Assembly (NCBI GenBank): GCA_938028465.1
Contig: CALJAA010000011.1
Span: forward strand, 1 to 64,000
Origin: an uncultured Granulosicoccaceae bacterium
GTDB lineage: Bacteria; Pseudomonadota; Gammaproteobacteria; Granulosicoccales; Granulosicoccaceae
Length of the DNA stretch: 64,000 nucleotides
Direction: 5' to 3'
Positions 31,414 through 41,746 of this stretch are shown in pieces. The stretch's first letter is position 1. Every line of letters begins with the position of its first letter. The notes under the pieces were generated by a model, which searched no databases, was not told the DNA's origin, and saw nothing but the letters and a program-made list of their open reading frames with translations. Position numbers and translations under genes: made by a program.

Positions 31414-31923
31414 TTACGCGCCCAGGATGCTTTGCAACCGGAATCGAGCAATCTTGTTAATTTCATGTAGCGCAGTTTGAAACTCAGTATCAGCGTCATT
31501 CTTCAAGCGCTTTTCAAACGCTGCAAGAATTTCAAATCGATTACTGCCCTTTACCGCCTTAATAAACGGAAAATTAAATTGTTCTTTATAGCGATTATTA
31601 AAACTCTCAAACTGAGTCAACTCATCAGGTGTGCATTGATCAATGCCCGCACTCGCCTGCTCGTTAGTCGAATCTTGGGTTAGCTCACCTTTAATCGCAG
31701 CTTTGCCCGCAAGATCAGGGTGCGCCAGTATGACTTGTAGTTGCTCTTCTTTACTGGCAGTTAAAAAAGCTTGTTCAAATAGCACAACTAAGCCATCGAC
31801 TCCATCAATTTCAACGCCATTGCGCCAAGTTCGTTCCGCCACCCAAGGTGAGTGCTCATAGATAGCAGCGAAAGTGTTAACGAATTCTTCTTCACTCATC
31901 TGGCTAGGCGTAGTGATATTCAT
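31414..31923 (-). CDS. uraD: 2-oxo-4-hydroxy-4-carboxy-5-ureidoimidazoline decarboxylase
   Basis: IYEHSPWVAERTW; ILAHPDLAGKAAI; FNFPFIKAVKG. Confidence 0.93.
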   Translation of the reverse strand: MNITTPSQMSEEEFVNTFAAIYEHSPWVAERTWRNGVEIDGVDGLVVLFEQAFLTASKEEQLQVILAHPDLAGKAAIKGELTQDSTNEQASAGIDQCTPDELTQFESFNNRYKEQFNFPFIKAVKGSNRFEILAAFEKRLKNDADTEFQTALHEINKIARFRLQSILGA

Positions 31924-31926
31924 AGC

Positions 31927-33150
31927 TTATTCTGCCTTTGCACCGTCACTAATCCATTGGCCAATCAACGCACGCTCTTCATCCAACATCTTCGTTAGAT
32001 TACCCAGTGGCATGGCTTTACTCGCAACCGATTGCTGATAGATACGTTGTGCGTTATTAACAATATCGTCGCTCGTTTCTAACTTAACGCCCATTGGAGG
32101 AGCCGCAAAGCCTGGATGCGCTGGAGACTCAGCGTGGCAACTGACACAACGTTGCTCCATGATCGTTTTAACTTGCGCAAAGCTTGCAACGATTGGCACT
32201 GATTCGGTATCGGTTGAACCCGCAGTAGCAGTGGCAACATTTTGTTTAGGCACGGTCAATGCCGCTACACCCGCAATTAACGCTGCAGCAATAATTATCG
32301 GTAGCAGGCTAGCTTTACCAAAATGACGCTTAACAAAATACACTCGAATCAAAGCGCCCGCTAAAGATAAGCCAACCAATATTAACCAGTTGTATTCATG
32401 GCCGTACGTCATTGCATAGTGATTGCTGATCATCACAAACAGTACTGGCAGGGTAAAATACGTGTTGTGTACCGATCGCTGCTTGCCGCGTATACCGTGA
32501 ATAGGGTCAGGTTCCCGCCCTTCTTCTTTTGCCGTGACTAAATCACGCTGGCCCGGAATGATCACCATGGCAACATTGGCTACCATGATGGTGCCAAGCA
32601 TCGCACCAAAATGTATAAAAGCGCCTCGCCCACTGAACAATTGGCACAAACCCCAAGCAGCAAAGCTTAGCAACACAAACATGACCAAGCCCATTAGTGA
32701 TTCGTTTTGGCCTATTGCCGAACGGCAAAGCTGATCGTAAGCAATCCAACCAACAACAATCGTCGCCATTCCAATCAGAATTGCGACCGGCTTGCTCAGA
32801 TCCGCAATCTGTGGATCGATTAGATAGAGCTCTGCTCCATACCAGTAGATAAGCGCCAACATGAACATGCCGGTGATCCAAGTGGTATAGGCTTCCCACT
32901 TAAACCAATGCAGTTTTTCGGGCAATTCTTCAGGGGAGACTTTGTATTTTTGAGCATGATAAAAACCACCCCCATGTACAGACCAGATTTCGCCACCAAC
33001 ACCTTTGTCGATATCTGCCTGTTCTGCAACAGGCTGCAGATGATTGTCGAGCCATACAAAATAAAATGAGGCACCGATCCAGGCGATACCCGTGATCATA
33101 TGTACCCAACGGCCAAGCAAACTAAGCCACTCTACGAAAAAGCTTTCCAT
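31927..33150 (-). CDS. puuD: Urate hydroxylase PuuD with C-terminal cytochrome c domain
   Basis: WVHMITGIAWIGASFYFVWLDNHL; GGGFYHAQKYKV; C-terminal QRCVSCHAESPAHPGF. Confidence 0.92.
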   Translation of the reverse strand: MESFFVEWLSLLGRWVHMITGIAWIGASFYFVWLDNHLQPVAEQADIDKGVGGEIWSVHGGGFYHAQKYKVSPEELPEKLHWFKWEAYTTWITGMFMLALIYWYGAELYLIDPQIADLSKPVAILIGMATIVVGWIAYDQLCRSAIGQNESLMGLVMFVLLSFAAWGLCQLFSGRGAFIHFGAMLGTIMVANVAMVIIPGQRDLVTAKEEGREPDPIHGIRGKQRSVHNTYFTLPVLFVMISNHYAMTYGHEYNWLILVGLSLAGALIRVYFVKRHFGKASLLPIIIAAALIAGVAALTVPKQNVATATAGSTDTESVPIVASFAQVKTIMEQRCVSCHAESPAHPGFAAPPMGVKLETSDDIVNNAQRIYQQSVASKAMPLGNLTKMLDEERALIGQWISDGAKAE

Positions 33151-33630
33151 GTCTATTTAGCCCCACGTATTGTTGAGCACGAAACACGATCTGCAGCGGG
33201 GTTAGATCTAGCGATACTGAAACAAGGGAAAGGAAACGACATGGATTTAGCAAGCATTAAAACGATAGGCGGAGTTTAATCGTTTTCGCAGCATTACACT
33301 AAGCAAGACGTACTATTTAGCGTGTCTGAGGTCGCTTGAATGGTCGTTTTCTAGACATTAAATACCCAGCAATTACTGGATACAACAATACTCGGTTGGT
33401 ATCAGAGCGATAAATCGTTATTGTTATCTGCATACGACATCGCACCCAATCAGAACTGATTAGGCACTTCAGGTACATTAATTCAACGATTAACGCAGAA
33501 TTAGAGAACAGGATTAGCATAATTGAAGCACTTTGTCCTTTTTAAGGCCCTCTGTTCGTCTGTTAGTTAGAAGGCAAGAAACCACATGGCTTGACCTTCA
33601 AACAACCAATTAAAAACTAGGAGATCAACC

Positions 33631-33984
33631 ATGCAATACATTTGTCTTATCTATTCAGCACCTGGCTCCAGCCCGGCACCCGGCACGCCTGAATTTGGTG
33701 CGTACATGCAGGCCTATATGGACTTCACTGAAGAAGCAAAACAAAAAGGAGCATTTGTGGCAGGCGATGCTCTGCAATCAATCGACACAGCCACTACAGT
33801 GACAATGGAAACGGGCAAAGTTGAAACTACCGATGGACCATTTGCAGAGACCAAAGAAACCCTAGGAGGGTATTATCTATTGGAATGCAAAGACCTGGAT
33901 GAAGCCATTGTCTATGCATCGAAAATTCCTACTGCCCAACATGGCCGGATTGAAGTTCGCCCGATCATGGTTTTCGATCAGTAA
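33631..33984 (+). CDS. YCII-related/DGPF domain protein
   Basis: MQYICLIYSAPG..., VETTDGPFAETKETLGGYYLLECKDLDEAIVYASKIP...GRIEVRPI. Confidence 0.93.
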   Translation: MQYICLIYSAPGSSPAPGTPEFGAYMQAYMDFTEEAKQKGAFVAGDALQSIDTATTVTMETGKVETTDGPFAETKETLGGYYLLECKDLDEAIVYASKIPTAQHGRIEVRPIMVFDQ

Positions 33985-34005
33985 CATTCAGCAATACTTG
34001 TCGCT

Positions 34006-35256
34006 ATGTCATCGCCCCCAGCCCAACTCGAACAAACAATCGAACTAACTGTTCGCGAAGAGTGGGGGCGGTTACTGGCTAGCCTAGTTGCTGGCTTTGG
34101 AGATTTACAATTAGCAGAGGATGTTCTACAAGATGCCGTTACTGACGCACTGACCAACTGGCAGCACAATGGCCTACCGCAATCTCCAGCAGCATGGTTG
34201 TTAACCAATGCCAGGCGCAAAGCAATTGATCGGTTTAGGCGCAACAAACGCTTTACCGAACTACAACCCGATATAAGTTACTTGCAGGAACTCGAACAGC
34301 TTGATGCTGACGAGCCAGACACCATGCAAATCATCCCCGATAAACGATTAGAACTCATGTTTACATGTTGCCACCCTGCGCTTGATCAAAAATCACAGGT
34401 GGCGTTAACACTACGCACGATAGCAGGGCTTAGCAACGATGAAATTGCTAGCGCTTTTATCGATAAGCCAAGCACCCTAGCAAAAAGGCTAACGCGTGCC
34501 AAACAAAAAATTGCATTAGCGGGCATCCCTTATGGTGTTCCAGATAATGCAGTAATAGAAGAACGCATTGCAGCCATCCTTGCGGTAATCTATTTAATAT
34601 TTAACGAAGGCTATTCAGCGAGCAGTGGCAGCAACCTAACGCGCCAAGAATTATCTGAAGAGGCAATACGGCTTGCACGCATTACTCATGAGCTCTTACC
34701 TGAACATTGCGAAGCCGGCGGACTACTTGCATTGATGCTTTTACATGATTCGCGCCGGCTAGCTAGGCAATCATTCACAGGTGAATTTATTTCACTAGAA
34801 GATCAAGACAGAACGCTATGGGATCAAGCAAGAGCAAACGAAGGAAGAGCCCTTATTCAATCAATTTTACCCCGTGGCCAAGTGGGCCCATATCAGCTAC
34901 AAGCATCCGTTAGCGCGCTACACACCGAAGCCACCACATGGCAAGAAACAGACTGGCCACAAATAGCGGCGCTGTATCGCCTGCTTCACAATATCAGCCC
35001 AACACCAGTTGTGCAGCTTAATTTAGCGGTAGCAGTATCCTATACAGAATCACCAGAGGTCGCTCTGTCGATGCTGAATGAAGTTGGTCAGCACCCCGAG
35101 ATGAAAACCTATCAACCATATTACGCGGCATGCGCAGATATCTTTCAACGTGCAGAGAAGACGGCGGAAGCGCAACAAGCGTTGTTTAAAGCGATTGAGC
35201 TGACAGAGAACGAAAAGGAAAAGGCCTACTTAGAGTCAAAGAGAATACTTAATTAA
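34006..35256 (+). CDS. RNA polymerase ECF sigma factor paired with YCII protein (DUF6596 type)
   Basis: GDLQLAEDVLQDAVTDALTNW; LMFTCCHPALDQKSQVALTLRTIAGLSNDEIASAF; VIYLIFNEGYSAS. Confidence 0.93.
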   Translation: MSSPPAQLEQTIELTVREEWGRLLASLVAGFGDLQLAEDVLQDAVTDALTNWQHNGLPQSPAAWLLTNARRKAIDRFRRNKRFTELQPDISYLQELEQLDADEPDTMQIIPDKRLELMFTCCHPALDQKSQVALTLRTIAGLSNDEIASAFIDKPSTLAKRLTRAKQKIALAGIPYGVPDNAVIEERIAAILAVIYLIFNEGYSASSGSNLTRQELSEEAIRLARITHELLPEHCEAGGLLALMLLHDSRRLARQSFTGEFISLEDQDRTLWDQARANEGRALIQSILPRGQVGPYQLQASVSALHTEATTWQETDWPQIAALYRLLHNISPTPVVQLNLAVAVSYTESPEVALSMLNEVGQHPEMKTYQPYYAACADIFQRAEKTAEAQQALFKAIELTENEKEKAYLESKRILN

Positions 35257-35284
35257 CCTTCGTCGTTTGTACCTACTGTTGTAC

Positions 35285-35557
35285 TTACTTTCGTAACCCG
35301 CGAAGCTTATTAAACACCATGTTAATTAACAGGCCATAAATCGCGAACGATACTACACACACGAAAAACATGGTCGCCAAAGCGCCGACCGAGCCAAGTT
35401 CAAAAAGCTGCACAATCGGTTTAACAACCCAGAGGTTAGCCATATAGCTTAGGAACAGCGGCAACCCCATGAAACCCATAAAAAACCAAACGATCGCGCC
35501 AATCAAACCGCCGTAAAACGCACCTTTGTAATATTTTATTTTCATGCCACAGCGCAA
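35285..35557 (-). CDS. Small membrane protein, unknown function
   Basis: 90 aa with two or three TM segments. Confidence 0.5.
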   Translation of the reverse strand: MRCGMKIKYYKGAFYGGLIGAIVWFFMGFMGLPLFLSYMANLWVVKPIVQLFELGSVGALATMFFVCVVSFAIYGLLINMVFNKLRGLRK

Positions 35558-35651
35558 CCACTTATTAGAGAGCTGCTTGGATTATGGCACAGGCTGAAAA
35601 CTATGCTGGGCAGCGAGTTACTAACGCCGCCCATTAGCCTAAGTTAAATTT

Positions 35652-35870
35652 CTAGTTAGTTGACTTGGTTGTTCTCAGACCGAGTAATCGATACGCTGGG
35701 CAGAAATTAATCACTGCCGTCGCGATTAACACCACGCCCACCACCGTAGAGACTATGCCAGCAGTAGAAGCAAATCCACCTAACTTCAAGAATGCCAAAC
35801 CGATCAGCACCAAGCCCGCAACTATACGAATAGCTTGATCAGTTGAACCTACGTTTTTCACCAAACTCAT
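35652..35870 (-). CDS. DUF2892 family inner-membrane protein
   Basis: NVGSTDQAIRIVAGLVLIGLAFL...INFCPAYRLLGLRT. Confidence 0.9.
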   Translation of the reverse strand: MSLVKNVGSTDQAIRIVAGLVLIGLAFLKLGGFASTAGIVSTVVGVVLIATAVINFCPAYRLLGLRTTKSTN

Positions 35871-36145
35871 ATTGCTTTCCTTTCTAACGACTAAAAGAGT
35901 AGTTTACAGCTGGCACGTTCTTTAGAATCGTGACTTTGTCACCAAGGGCACAACGATATAACATTTAGCAACTACCAGCGTGTACATCCCCGGCGCTGAA
36001 GAGTGTTGCCCCCTTAGGCGCAAAAATGGGTTCAAGTTGATTCAATTCCGGAGGTAACACCCGTCCAGTCACGTTAGACATTGACCATACGCCTACTCCC
36101 AGAATTTCACCAACAGCAGGCGACACAATAACCGGAAAAAATCAC

Positions 36146-37471
36146 CTACTCAAACTCCATCTCTTTAAATATTCTATCGGCATTCAAACCCGATAGCTGC
36201 TCGAACGTATCTAGGTGCTGATAAGCGCTTTGATCAATTTGATACGCCTCAATCAGCGACCCACCCTCCTCAAGCAACTGTGCAACTTGATCGCGCATGT
36301 AAGTTAGATAACCTAAGGTATAGGTCGTAACCTCAGTCATATTGGTTGGCTCGCCATGCCCTGGTATAACAATCTCAGCACCTAAGCCTGCAAAGGCATC
36401 CCAGGTTTCCACCCAGTCGGCTGTTACTGTATGTTCAAACACAGGCAGTAAGCGTTGATGAAACGCTAGGTCACCACTAATCACAAGCTTCTGCTCAGGT
36501 AGCCATGCCACGATATCACCAGGGCTATGCGCCGGGCCTAAGTTTTTTAGCTCAATGCGCACACCACCCATCTCGATGACATATTCATCTTCAAACACTT
36601 CATCGGGTGCAGACACTTCCGTGCCCATCGCTTTATCACGATTACGCCGCTGCATTCGGGCGAGAATTTCTTCACCGTAGTGAATCATTTCCTCGGCGGC
36701 ATCGGTATGGGCAATGACCTTGGCTCCTTGCTGTTGCCAATACCCAGTGCCGAGCATCGCATGCCCTTGACCATTTTCTAGCACGACATATCGTACTGGC
36801 TGATCAGTAAGGGCTTTTATTTCCGTATGCAACGCCTGGGCGAGCAACGCATTATCACCGGCGTTAATAACAACAACACCTTCAGATGTAAGAATGAAAG
36901 AGAGATTGTTGTTATGTCCAGAATTTTCATAGGTTGCAGGCGCTGTTGCACCAATAGCGCTGTAAACATTCGGTGTCACTTGCACAGGCTTTCTAAACAA
37001 CATAGTGCCAGGCGCTTCATCGGCAAATGTCATCGGTAGCCCAGCATCTCGCCAGGCAAATACGCCGTCAGCGTAGTTTGTAACGTTTGTGTATCCCATT
37101 CTCGAAAGCGTGGCTGCAGCGAGCGGGCTTCTTTGATTTATTCCACAAAACACAACGATGGGTGTATCGAGCTGCGGCACCGCATCTCCAATCCTGAACT
37201 CCAACCAACCCCGATTGATATTAAGATCAGTACGGCCAGAATCAATCGTGCCGCCTAGGCTGGCGATTTCACCCTCCATCCTTACATCGATCAGTACAAG
37301 ATTATCAGTTGCATCGATTAGAGACTGAAGCTGCTCAGTGCTGATATTGTTAACGCTATCGGCAACTTCTGCTAAGAAGCTATCGCCATTCGACATGGCT
37401 TCATCCGCACTCGCTAAAGTACAAAAATAAGCGCATAAAAGGAAAACTACCGATCTATTCAATACATGCAT
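36146..37471 (-). CDS. Exported rhodanese-metallo-beta-lactamase fusion, sox-associated
   Basis: N-terminal rhodanese (VVFCGINQRSPLAAATLSRMGYTNVTNYADGVFAWRDAGLP); C-terminal MBL-like (LGPAHSPGDIVAWLPEQKLVISGD, IVIPGHGEPT). Confidence 0.82.
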   Translation of the reverse strand: MHVLNRSVVFLLCAYFCTLASADEAMSNGDSFLAEVADSVNNISTEQLQSLIDATDNLVLIDVRMEGEIASLGGTIDSGRTDLNINRGWLEFRIGDAVPQLDTPIVVFCGINQRSPLAAATLSRMGYTNVTNYADGVFAWRDAGLPMTFADEAPGTMLFRKPVQVTPNVYSAIGATAPATYENSGHNNNLSFILTSEGVVVINAGDNALLAQALHTEIKALTDQPVRYVVLENGQGHAMLGTGYWQQQGAKVIAHTDAAEEMIHYGEEILARMQRRNRDKAMGTEVSAPDEVFEDEYVIEMGGVRIELKNLGPAHSPGDIVAWLPEQKLVISGDLAFHQRLLPVFEHTVTADWVETWDAFAGLGAEIVIPGHGEPTNMTEVTTYTLGYLTYMRDQVAQLLEEGGSLIEAYQIDQSAYQHLDTFEQLSGLNADRIFKEMEFE

Positions 37472-37552
37472 ATTAATAGCCTTGTTATTACTATAAGACC
37501 GATTAGCTAATGGAACTTCAAAAAAACCATAAAACTGGACAATGGCTACAAA

Positions 37553-37581
37553 GCGTTAGCGACGAAAAATGTCGCTAACGC
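37553..37581 (-). terminator. 11-bp perfect hairpin downstream of soxF
   Basis: GCGTTAGCGAC-GAAAAAT-GTCGCTAACGC, between the soxF stop (37601) and the rhodanese-MBL start (37471). Confidence 0.6.
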
Positions 37582-37600
37582 GATGCGCCATAACATTTGT

Positions 37601-38878
37601 TTACTGAAACATCGAGCTAGTCATAGCTTCATACCATCCGTCAGCTTCCATTGCAGTCGCTAGACGATCTTGCTCAGATTCATCACTTTTTGATAAGAAT
37701 TTAGATTCTGCGATTGCCGTGATTTTGCCGTCTATCGGCACATATTGAGCACCCACTTTTACGCCGTCACCCGTCGCGATCAAACTCCAGCATGTATTGC
37801 TAAACTTAGCCGGGAATACCTTACTCTTAAGTAAGTCAGCTCGTACGTTCATCGCCGCCACTTTACCTTGGCTATTAGCAGAGAATCCCGACTTTGGCAT
37901 ATCTCCAGCAATACACGCATCACCCACCACAAAGATGTTTTCATCAACTTTTGAACGCATAGTTGTGGCATCAACTGGGCAAAAACCGGAATCATCAGTT
38001 AAACCCGCCGCGTGAGCAATATCACCTGCCGTTTGACCCGGGATAATATTAAGCAACGCGCCTTCGAATGTATCTAAATCAGTTTCAACCGTGCCGGCCT
38101 TAGCATCAACTTTAATTATTCCACCATGCACTTCTGGTGCAATCCATTCGATCATGCCAGGATAATGTTTTTCCCAACCGGCTTGAAACAAGCCTTGTTT
38201 TGAGAACTTGGGTTTAACATCAAGAATCGTTATCGTACTTTTTGTAAACCCTTTTGATTTGAGCAAATGCGCCATCATCGATACACGTTCGTAGGGCCCT
38301 GGGGGACAACGATAAGGGTTAGGTGGCGCTACCATAATAATATTCTGGCCGTCTTCTAACGCATCCAGCTTTTCCTTCAGGATAGCGGTTTGCGAGCCAG
38401 CCTTCCACGCGTGTGGCGCTATCTCTACATCTGCCTCGGTATAACCTGGCACGCTATCAAATTTAAATTCAATACCTGGCGCAATAATTAATCGATCGTA
38501 TCCTACGGTGCTACCGTCCGCTATGGTGACGGTACGAGCCGCACGATCAACACCAGTGGCCAACCCTGTCACTAATTTAATACCGTAATTACTCACCAGA
38601 TCATCATAACTGTGGGTAATAGAATCAAAATCACGAAACCCACCGAGATAAAGATTCGAGAAGAAGCAACTGGTATAGGTAGGTGTGTCTTGGATCAATG
38701 TGATATCTACCGCACCATCAGAATTTTTAGCGACAAGGCGCGCCGCGGTGGCACCACCAGCACCGCCACCAACCACAACGACACTTGGCTTTGATTGAGC
38801 ACGAATACTGTAGGGCACTGCAGCCGCTACTGTTGCGGCTCCCACTAATTGTGTAAATTTTCTTCGATTGATATTCAT
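37601..38878 (-). CDS. soxF: Flavocytochrome c sulfide dehydrogenase flavoprotein subunit (SoxF/FccB)
   Basis: Tat signal; VVVVGGGAGGATAARLVAKNS; PNPYRCPPGPYERVSMMAHLLK; C-terminal CWSLIATGDGVKVGAQY. Confidence 0.92.
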   Translation of the reverse strand: MNINRRKFTQLVGAATVAAAVPYSIRAQSKPSVVVVGGGAGGATAARLVAKNSDGAVDITLIQDTPTYTSCFFSNLYLGGFRDFDSITHSYDDLVSNYGIKLVTGLATGVDRAARTVTIADGSTVGYDRLIIAPGIEFKFDSVPGYTEADVEIAPHAWKAGSQTAILKEKLDALEDGQNIIMVAPPNPYRCPPGPYERVSMMAHLLKSKGFTKSTITILDVKPKFSKQGLFQAGWEKHYPGMIEWIAPEVHGGIIKVDAKAGTVETDLDTFEGALLNIIPGQTAGDIAHAAGLTDDSGFCPVDATTMRSKVDENIFVVGDACIAGDMPKSGFSANSQGKVAAMNVRADLLKSKVFPAKFSNTCWSLIATGDGVKVGAQYVPIDGKITAIAESKFLSKSDESEQDRLATAMEADGWYEAMTSSMFQ

Positions 38879-38897
38879 CTATCTCTCCTTTTTAAAT

Positions 38898-39245
38898 CTA
38901 CTGTGATTCAACTAACTGTGAAAAATACTCTGCTAAGGATGCAATTTCTTCATCGCCTAAACCGATGGCAATTGACTTCATGGCAGCGTTAACTCGTGTA
39001 CCGTTTTGATAAAGCAGTAATGAAATAACAATGTGTTGTTTAGCCATGCCGGCTATAACAGGCGTACCTGTGCCCTGCTTTGCTTGATGGCAACTGGTAC
39101 ACCCTTCAGCTAAATAGGCGGCGTAATCCTGATCAACTGGTGCTGCCATGATCTCTTCAATACGATCAGTAAGCTCATCCGCGTTTACCACAAATGTGAC
39201 GAGCAGAAATCCACAAGTCAGTAACACGTATTTAAAAGTACTCAC
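38898..39245 (-). CDS. Class I cytochrome c (SoxE/FccA-like)
   Basis: Signal peptide, CTSCHQAKQGTGTPVIAGM; immediately upstream of soxF. Confidence 0.85.
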   Translation of the reverse strand: MSTFKYVLLTCGFLLVTFVVNADELTDRIEEIMAAPVDQDYAAYLAEGCTSCHQAKQGTGTPVIAGMAKQHIVISLLLYQNGTRVNAAMKSIAIGLGDEEIASLAEYFSQLVESQ

Positions 39246-39256
39246 TATGATTCCCT

Positions 39257-40336
39257 TTAGTTTTGATCGGGGGTTACGTCCAACACTCTCGCTCGCTGGC
39301 TAACCGTCGCGACACCCGGAATACAATCTGTCATGCAAGGCTCAACGGCCCCACTGAAATAAGGCTCTTCTGATCGATTATCCGTTATAAAGTTTTCTTC
39401 ATTCGGCAATCTAAATTCAACAAAATTATCCGAAGTGAGTTCGAAGTCTTCGTCTACTAAATCATTAAGATACATCAGATAGGCCGTCACCGAATAAACA
39501 TCATCATCGCTAAGGGATCGTGCATTGCCAAATGGCATCGCGCGTCGCACATAGTCGTATACCGTTGATAAGTACGGCCAGTATGAGCCAATGGTTTTTT
39601 CAGGCCGTTCGTCTGTCAGTGTTCCCAACCCACCTGCCAATACAGGCCAACGCCCGGTACCTTCACCAAAATCACCATGACATGCCGCACACTGCGCATC
39701 GTAGATGATGCCACCGGCAACAGCGTCACCCGAGCCTTTGGGCAGGCCCTCACCATCTGGACGCACATCGATATCCCATGCAGCCACCTCTTCTGCAAGT
39801 GCGACACGACCTAAATGAAATACTCCATGTGTAGGAATTTCCACATCGGCGGCTAATACACGCGGTTGCTTTTCAGTATTGCTTTCATCGGCGCTAATGG
39901 CAGCCTCAGCAGTAGTGGCAAGCTTACCGTCAACATCGACCGCTGCAAGGTAAGCGATGATCGACGCCCTGTCATCTTCACTCTTAACTCCCGGGAATGC
40001 CATTTTGGTGCCCGGTATATTAGTCATAGGGGATTCTAGAAATGCAGACAAACTACTCGCATTCCATTTAACATCTGGCGCCATCGCATCAGTAAATGCA
40101 CTGGAGAAGTCATAGCCTTCAACCTTGGCCGCAACCCTCTCCATCACACCATTAAGCTGAGGACCAAACGCATGGCTAGCACCCGGCCCAACCTGATGAC
40201 AACCTGCACATTGCCTATAGAGTTTTTCGCCTTTCTCGACATCATTAGCAAAAAGTGCATTTGAACCAAAAATTAATAGCAACAAAGGCGCTGCTTTGAA
40301 AATAGCAAAACCGAATGGCTGTTTTAATTTGCTCAT
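39257..40336 (-). CDS. soxD: SoxD-like diheme cytochrome c subunit
   Basis: CAGCHQVGPGASHAFGPQLNGV and CAACHGDFGEGTGRWPVLAGG; follows soxC. Confidence 0.92.
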   Translation of the reverse strand: MSKLKQPFGFAIFKAAPLLLLIFGSNALFANDVEKGEKLYRQCAGCHQVGPGASHAFGPQLNGVMERVAAKVEGYDFSSAFTDAMAPDVKWNASSLSAFLESPMTNIPGTKMAFPGVKSEDDRASIIAYLAAVDVDGKLATTAEAAISADESNTEKQPRVLAADVEIPTHGVFHLGRVALAEEVAAWDIDVRPDGEGLPKGSGDAVAGGIIYDAQCAACHGDFGEGTGRWPVLAGGLGTLTDERPEKTIGSYWPYLSTVYDYVRRAMPFGNARSLSDDDVYSVTAYLMYLNDLVDEDFELTSDNFVEFRLPNEENFITDNRSEEPYFSGAVEPCMTDCIPGVATVSQRARVLDVTPDQN

Positions 40337-41670
40337 CAGGACACCTCAACATTTTCAGCGGAACCATCGGGTTTGATATGCCAGGTTTGAATACTGTTGT
40401 TGTGATAAATCGAATTAACACCTCGCTCTGCACGCAAAGCATCCTTAGTCGGTTGCACATGACCAAACTCATCCACGGCTCGGCTTTGCAAAAACATCTC
40501 GCTGCCATCCCAATTGAAGTCGTAATAAAACCGATGCACAGAGCGCGACCACGATGGCCCATCAAGCCTGGCAGGTTTCCAGTTACGACCACCATCAATA
40601 GATACATCAACCCTCTTTACCTTCCCGTGCCCTGACCAAGCTAAGCCGCTGAGTACAGTGTGGCCTTTACCGTGATTAATCGGCGCTTGTGGGCTAGGGT
40701 TTGTAATGACTGACTTAACATCCATTACCCAAGTAAAGCGTCGAGCCAAACCATCTTCAAGTAAGTCGGTGTATTTGGAAGTCTCCTCACGCTGATGCCA
40801 TGGCTTATCACCTATTTCGATTCGGCGTAACCATTTGACCCACATATTGCCTTCCCAGCCGGGCACCACCAAGCGCATGGGGTAACCTTGCTCAGGGCGT
40901 AGGGCTTCACCGTTCATATGAGTAGCAACTAAGCAATCATCTAAACACTTTTCTAGCGGAATCGAGCGGGTCATATGCGATGCATCCCCACCTTCTGGCA
41001 ACACCCACTTGCCTGCCGTTTTAACACCTGCCTCAGCAAGCAAATATTTTAAAGGCACACCCGTGTACATTACGTTATGCACCATTCCATGGGTAAATTG
41101 ACAACCGTTTAATTGTGCGCCTCGCCACTCCATGCCTGAATTGGCAGCACATTCAAGAAAATAAACTTTGTTCTCACGAGGAAATCGCTTCAGATCTTCA
41201 AGTGTAAAAACCAACGGCGTATCAACCAAGCCATTAATCATTAAACGATGATCAGTTGGGTTGATCTCCGCTATACCACCGTGGTGCCGCTCAAAGCACA
41301 AGCCATTAGGCGTAATCACGCCTTCTAGCTTATGCAGCGGCGTAAAGTTAACGGATGACTTTGCATCGGCAGTTAACCATGCAACATCACGTCGCACAGC
41401 ATCTTTTTCAAACTGCGACGGCATACCATAAGGGCGAGCATCAACACCATCGCCAAGGTAACGATTCCAATCTTGAACCTCGGTAATAAGCGGATCAGGT
41501 GTATTCGCATTAGCGATCTTGCCTGTAGATGCAGCAATTGCGGTACCACCCATCAATGCCAGACCACTCTTAATGGCAGAGCGCCTGCTCACCGTGTTTT
41601 TGATGACATCTTTATTCAGCTCGTTAGCTGTTGTCTTTATTGGCTTTGGATCATTATCAAAGTCAGTCAT
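40336..41670 (-). CDS. soxC: SoxC, molybdopterin sulfane/sulfite dehydrogenase subunit
   Basis: SRRSAIKSGLALMGG; VYFLECAANSGMEWRG; RLVVPGWEGNMWVKWLRRIEI. Confidence 0.93.
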   Translation of the reverse strand: MTDFDNDPKPIKTTANELNKDVIKNTVSRRSAIKSGLALMGGTAIAASTGKIANANTPDPLITEVQDWNRYLGDGVDARPYGMPSQFEKDAVRRDVAWLTADAKSSVNFTPLHKLEGVITPNGLCFERHHGGIAEINPTDHRLMINGLVDTPLVFTLEDLKRFPRENKVYFLECAANSGMEWRGAQLNGCQFTHGMVHNVMYTGVPLKYLLAEAGVKTAGKWVLPEGGDASHMTRSIPLEKCLDDCLVATHMNGEALRPEQGYPMRLVVPGWEGNMWVKWLRRIEIGDKPWHQREETSKYTDLLEDGLARRFTWVMDVKSVITNPSPQAPINHGKGHTVLSGLAWSGHGKVKRVDVSIDGGRNWKPARLDGPSWSRSVHRFYYDFNWDGSEMFLQSRAVDEFGHVQPTKDALRAERGVNSIYHNNSIQTWHIKPDGSAENVEVS

Positions 41671-41746
41671 GTTAATTAATCCTAATATATTCGTATTTTA
41701 CTATGTATTTAGGCGCAGCTTTGCAATGCGCGAAGCACTTACAGAG

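Noticed and set aside
33241-33279. MotA-like N-terminus (MDLASI..IGG)
   Set aside because: Only 12 codons, and no continuing homology in any frame that I could see.
33317-33520. 67-aa minus-strand ORF in the puuD-YCII gap
   Set aside because: No recognisable motif, no clear ribosome-binding site; probably chance.
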